Below are positions 61,199 through 64,000 of a DNA stretch of 64,000 nucleotides, in pieces. Origin of the DNA: Streptomyces sp. AC558_RSS880 (lineage in GTDB: Bacteria > Actinomycetota > Actinomycetes > Streptomycetales > Streptomycetaceae); assembly GCF_019049255.1 (NCBI RefSeq), contig NZ_JAGMUJ010000084.1, forward strand, positions 334,397 through 398,396. The letters are read 5' to 3'. The notes beneath the pieces were generated by a model. The model was not told the DNA's origin and made no database searches. It saw nothing but the letters and a program-made list of their open reading frames with translations. Made by a program: the position numbers and the translations under genes. Each line of letters starts with the position of its first letter. Position 1 is the stretch's first letter.

Positions 61199-62220
61199 GC
61201 CAGGAAGGCCAGCCTTTCGCGTCGTACGGGGTGGAGGAAGCCCTCGCCGGAGGTCCAGCGCGCGATCTCGGAGAGGGCGAGATCGGCCAGCCGGCGCCAC
61301 TCGTTGCCCTGGGAGCCGGCGAGGTGGGGGGTGAGGAGGACGTTGTCGCACTCCCACAACGGGTGGTCGGGCGGCAGGACTTCGGGATCGGTCACGTCGA
61401 GCACGGCGCGGATGCGGCCGGCCAGCGCGGCGTCGGTGAGCGCCTCCTGGTCGACGACCGCGCCGCGCGCGGTGTTGATCAGTACGGCGTCGGGGCGCAT
61501 GGAGTCGATCAGTTCACGGCCGACCAGGCCGCGGGTCTCGGGCAGCAGCGGGGTGTGCACGCTGACCGTGTCGCCGCGCCGGAACAGCTCCGCCAACCCG
61601 ACGCGCTCGACGCCGAGTTCCCTCGCCCCTGCCTCGTCGACGAACGGGTCGTACAGCAGCACGTCGACGTCGTGCGGGCGCAGCAGGTCGATGACCCGGC
61701 GGCCGATGAGGGAGGCCGACAGGACGCCGACGGTGCGGCGGTGGCTGCCGACCGAACGGGAGGTGCGCAGCCAGTCCGGCCGGGTGCGGGAGGCGCGGTA
61801 GTCGCGCGCGCTCTCCAGGGCCCGCTTGGCGGTGAGCAGGATCATGGCGAGGGTGTACTCGGCGACCGGGACGGCGTTGGCCGCGGCGGCGGAGGACACC
61901 TCGATGCCGCGTTCCCAGCAGGCGTCGGTGACATGGCCGCGTACGCTGCCCGCGGTGTGCACGACGGCCCGCAGCCGGGGTGCCGCGCGCAGCACGTCCG
62001 CGTCCAGGGGCGGGCAGCCCCAGCCGGTGACCAGTAGGTCGACGTCGGCGAGCACGGTGCGGGCACGGGGCGTGGTCAGGTCGTCCAGGACCGGGAGCGG
62101 TGCGAGGTCGCACAGCGCGGCGAGGGCCGCGAGCGACTCGTCGTCGAGGACCGCCGAGGCGACGTCCGGGGACATGGCCAGTGCGGCGCGGGGGCGGGGG
62201 CCGGGCGTGGACTCGGTCAT
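61195..62220 (-). CDS. D-isomer 2-hydroxyacid dehydrogenase family protein with atypical NAD loop
   Basis: A 341-residue protein. It has the family's substrate/catalytic frame: Arg of LINTARGAVVDQEAL (~250), Glu of DPEVLPPDHPL (~280) and His of LLTPHLAGSQGNEW (~300), the usual Arg-Glu-His set. The nucleotide-binding loop, however, reads VGVLSASLIGRRV (~169-181) instead of GxGxxG, losing two of three glycines. Close homologues sit next to DUF2264 and sugar ABC genes, so a dedicated sugar-acid or altered cofactor role is possible. It is located between the permeases and DUF2264 with 31 bases to the former and an ATGA overlap with the latter. Confidence 0.85.
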   Translation of the reverse strand: MTESTPGPRPRAALAMSPDVASAVLDDESLAALAALCDLAPLPVLDDLTTPRARTVLADVDLLVTGWGCPPLDADVLRAAPRLRAVVHTAGSVRGHVTDACWERGIEVSSAAAANAVPVAEYTLAMILLTAKRALESARDYRASRTRPDWLRTSRSVGSHRRTVGVLSASLIGRRVIDLLRPHDVDVLLYDPFVDEAGARELGVERVGLAELFRRGDTVSVHTPLLPETRGLVGRELIDSMRPDAVLINTARGAVVDQEALTDAALAGRIRAVLDVTDPEVLPPDHPLWECDNVLLTPHLAGSQGNEWRRLADLALSEIARWTSGEGFLHPVRRERLAFLA

Positions 62221-62251
62221 GGTGGCGGCGGAACTCCTTGTGCGGGCGGGG

Positions 62252-63115
62252 TCACTTCACGGCGCCGGCGGTCAGACCGCTGCGCCAGAAGCGCTGGAGC
62301 AGGGTGAAGGCGAGGATGAGCGGCAGCACGGCGAGCAGTGACCCCATGATGACGACGGGGTAGTACTCCGGCGAGACGGACGCGGAGCTGTTCCACTGGT
62401 ACAGGCCGAGGCTGACGGGATACAGGTCCTGGTCGGACAGCATCACCATGGGCAGGAAGAAGTTGTTCCAGATCGCGGTCAGCTGGAAGAGGAAGACGGT
62501 GACCAGGCCGGGGCCGAGCATCCTGAACGCCACCCGGACGTAGGTGGTCAGCTCGCCGGCCCCGTCCACCCGCGCCGCCTCCAGCACCTCGTCGGGCACG
62601 TAGCCCCGCGCGAAGACGCGGCCGAGGTAGACGCCGAAGGGGTTGAACAGCACCGGGACGAACACCGCCCAGAAGGTGTTGACCAGGCCGGTCCCGGAGG
62701 CCATCAGGTACAGCGGCAGCGCGAGCACCGTCTGCGGCACCATGACCGCCGCCAGGACCAGGCCGAACAGCTTCTCCTTGTGCCGGAAGCGGTACTTGTC
62801 GAAGGCGTAGCCGCAGGCCACGCTCACCAGCGCGCCGAGGGCGGCGCCGAGGACCGCGTACAGCAGGCTGTTGACGTACCAGCGGCCGTACAGGCCGCCG
62901 TCCATGGCGAACAGGTCCTCGAGGTTCTGCAGGAAGGAGAAGTCGCCCAGGGACAGCAGGTCGCTGCCGAACAGCGCGTCGCGGTTCTTCGAGGCGGCCA
63001 GCACCAGCCACAGCACCGGCAGCAGCGTGTAGAGCACGGAGACCGCGACGACCACGTTGACGGTGGCGCGGCCCAGCAGCTTCGGGCGGAGCAGGGAGCT
63101 GTCGGCGGCGCTCAT
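62252..63115 (-). CDS. Carbohydrate ABC transporter permease, MalG type
   Basis: A 287-residue inner-membrane permease with six membrane helices. The EAA loop that docks the ATPase reads EAARVDGAGELTTYVRVAFR, and the C-terminus RFWRSGLTAGAVK is the hallmark of the MalG/second permease. AGGAGG precedes ATG 63115, which overlaps the stop of the first permease (ATGA). Substrate binding protein and first permease lie beyond the right edge. Confidence 0.94.
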   Translation of the reverse strand: MSAADSSLLRPKLLGRATVNVVVAVSVLYTLLPVLWLVLAASKNRDALFGSDLLSLGDFSFLQNLEDLFAMDGGLYGRWYVNSLLYAVLGAALGALVSVACGYAFDKYRFRHKEKLFGLVLAAVMVPQTVLALPLYLMASGTGLVNTFWAVFVPVLFNPFGVYLGRVFARGYVPDEVLEAARVDGAGELTTYVRVAFRMLGPGLVTVFLFQLTAIWNNFFLPMVMLSDQDLYPVSLGLYQWNSSASVSPEYYPVVIMGSLLAVLPLILAFTLLQRFWRSGLTAGAVK

Positions 63116-64000
63116 CGGGCCTCCTGGGAGACGTCGGCGCGACTGGTGAAGCGGGTGACGCCGTAGGACAGGGCGATGGTGCAGACGAGCAGGACGACCG
63201 AGGCGGCCGCCGCGAGGCTGTAGTTGTTGCGGGTGAAGGCCGCGTCGTAGATGTACATGCTCGGCGAGAACCGTGAGTTGATCATCGGCGACGACTGGCT
63301 GAGCAGCATCGGCTCGGTGAAGAGCTGGAGCGCCCAGATCAGGGTGAAGAGGGAGACCATGACGATCGAGGCGCGCACCAGTGGCGTCTTCACCTGGAGC
63401 GCGGTGCGCACCGGCCCCGCGCCGTCCACCACGGACGCCTCGATCACCTCGCGCGGCACCGCCTGCAACGCGGCGTAGAAGACCACCATGTTGTAGCCGA
63501 GGTTGCTCCACAGGGCGATGTTCACGATGGACGGGATCACCGTGTGCACGCCGAGGAAGTCGATCGTGATGTCGCCCTGGGCGAACAGCTCGATGACCGG
63601 GCTGATGCCGGGCGTGTACAGGTACAGCCAGATCAGCGCCGCGATGATGCCGGGCACCGCGTGCGGCAGGAACAGGCCGAGCTGGGCGAGGGCGCGCAGC
63701 CGGACCACGCCGGAGTCCAGCAGCAGGGCGAGGGCGAGCGCGCCGACGACCATGAGCGGGATGTAGATCAGGCAGTACAGGGCGACCGTGCCGAGCCCGC
63801 CGAGGAAGGTCGGGTCGGTGAGCACGGCCGCGTAGGAGCGCAGCCCGACGAAGATCCGGCGCTCGGGACCGAAGCCCAGGCCGGGCTGGTCGTCGCTGAA
63901 GAAGCTCAGGTAGACGGCCGTGCCGACGGGGATCAGGAAGACGGTGACCAGCAGGGCGAAGAACGGCGTCATCAAAACGCCCGCGGCGGTCAGTTGACGG
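63112..64000 (-). CDS. Carbohydrate ABC transporter permease, MalF type (N-terminus beyond window)
   Basis: The gene enters from the right edge. In frame upstream of MTPFFALL at 63972 the codons continue without stop (RQLTAAGVL), as usual for this family, so the true start is outside the window. About six membrane helices follow; the EAA loop reads EASVVDGAGPVRTALQVKTP and the tail RFTSRADVSQEAR. Its stop overlaps the second permease start. The operon order permease, permease, dehydrogenase, DUF2264 points to uptake and processing of a plant-wall oligosaccharide. Confidence 0.92.
   Translation of the reverse strand, partial: RQLTAAGVLMTPFFALLVTVFLIPVGTAVYLSFFSDDQPGLGFGPERRIFVGLRSYAAVLTDPTFLGGLGTVALYCLIYIPLMVVGALALALLLDSGVVRLRALAQLGLFLPHAVPGIIAALIWLYLYTPGISPVIELFAQGDITIDFLGVHTVIPSIVNIALWSNLGYNMVVFYAALQAVPREVIEASVVDGAGPVRTALQVKTPLVRASIVMVSLFTLIWALQLFTEPMLLSQSSPMINSRFSPSMYIYDAAFTRNNYSLAAAASVVLLVCTIALSYGVTRFTSRADVSQEAR

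Overview
The window is very GC-rich actinobacterial DNA and almost certainly comes from a Streptomyces chromosome. The signs are third-position G/C use, many secreted multidomain polysaccharide hydrolases, a FurA-KatG pair, actinobacterial DUF families, GTGA/ATGA gene overlaps, a CebR-type operator and one modular megasynthase. It reads as an accessory, arm-like region: no core housekeeping operon is present and many genes are decaying. All assignments come from reading motifs and recalled family sequences; no database search was run.

Layout. 1-2.8 kb: edge of an unidentified gene with a leaderless-type promoter, an AHSA1/SRPBCC protein, a GCS2-family ligase and a small hydrophilic protein. 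3.0-6.6 kb: the ruined remains of a group 5/1h [NiFe]-hydrogenase operon (hhyS, hhyL, NifU-like, DUF5947, DUF6084, hypE). Most of these genes have lost their middles by deletion, while the start/stop overlaps between them survive. 6.7-9 kb: a lone FAD-binding subunit and a WGR-domain protein, both on the minus strand. 9.1-20.9 kb: a single 3921-residue hybrid PKS/NRPS with the order FAAL-ACP-KS-AT-KR-ACP-C-A-PCP-C-reductase. Its last domain resembles cyanobacterial acyl-ACP reductase, including the catalytic cysteine. This is the most novel item in the window.

20.9-34.4 kb: TerB; a GH11 xylanase relic that still has a xylanase-type promoter box; an acyltransferase; a large secreted metallophosphoesterase with a three-fold repeat; GH16-ricin glucanase; a lipoprotein and Ser/Thr kinase pair; DUF350; and a CE15 glucuronoyl esterase-CBM2 with a perfect CebR box at its promoter. 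34.5-45.9 kb: YihY/BrkB, the DUF3140/DUF2945 pair, katG-furA, a DUF488 relic, a SufR-like regulator divergent from DoxX across a 30-bp inverted repeat, then a glycerolipid group (lipid kinase, alkyl-DHAP-synthase-like flavoprotein, TetR, GlpD).

45.9-64 kb: secreted membrane-dipeptidase-like protein with discoidin domain, a VOC relic, GH97, a PP2C phosphatase, a MASE1 membrane protein, an L,D-transpeptidase lipoprotein, a GH87-like beta-helix glycanase, a Lys-rich coiled-coil/winged-helix protein, and an operon of two sugar ABC permeases, a 2-hydroxyacid dehydrogenase and a DUF2264 protein that runs off the right edge.

Two themes tie the region together. One is plant and fungal polysaccharide breakdown (GH16, CE15, GH97, GH87-like, DUF2264 plus ABC uptake, and the dead GH11). 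The other is active gene loss: at least seven relics are present, several of them with a typical gene start and end but no middle.
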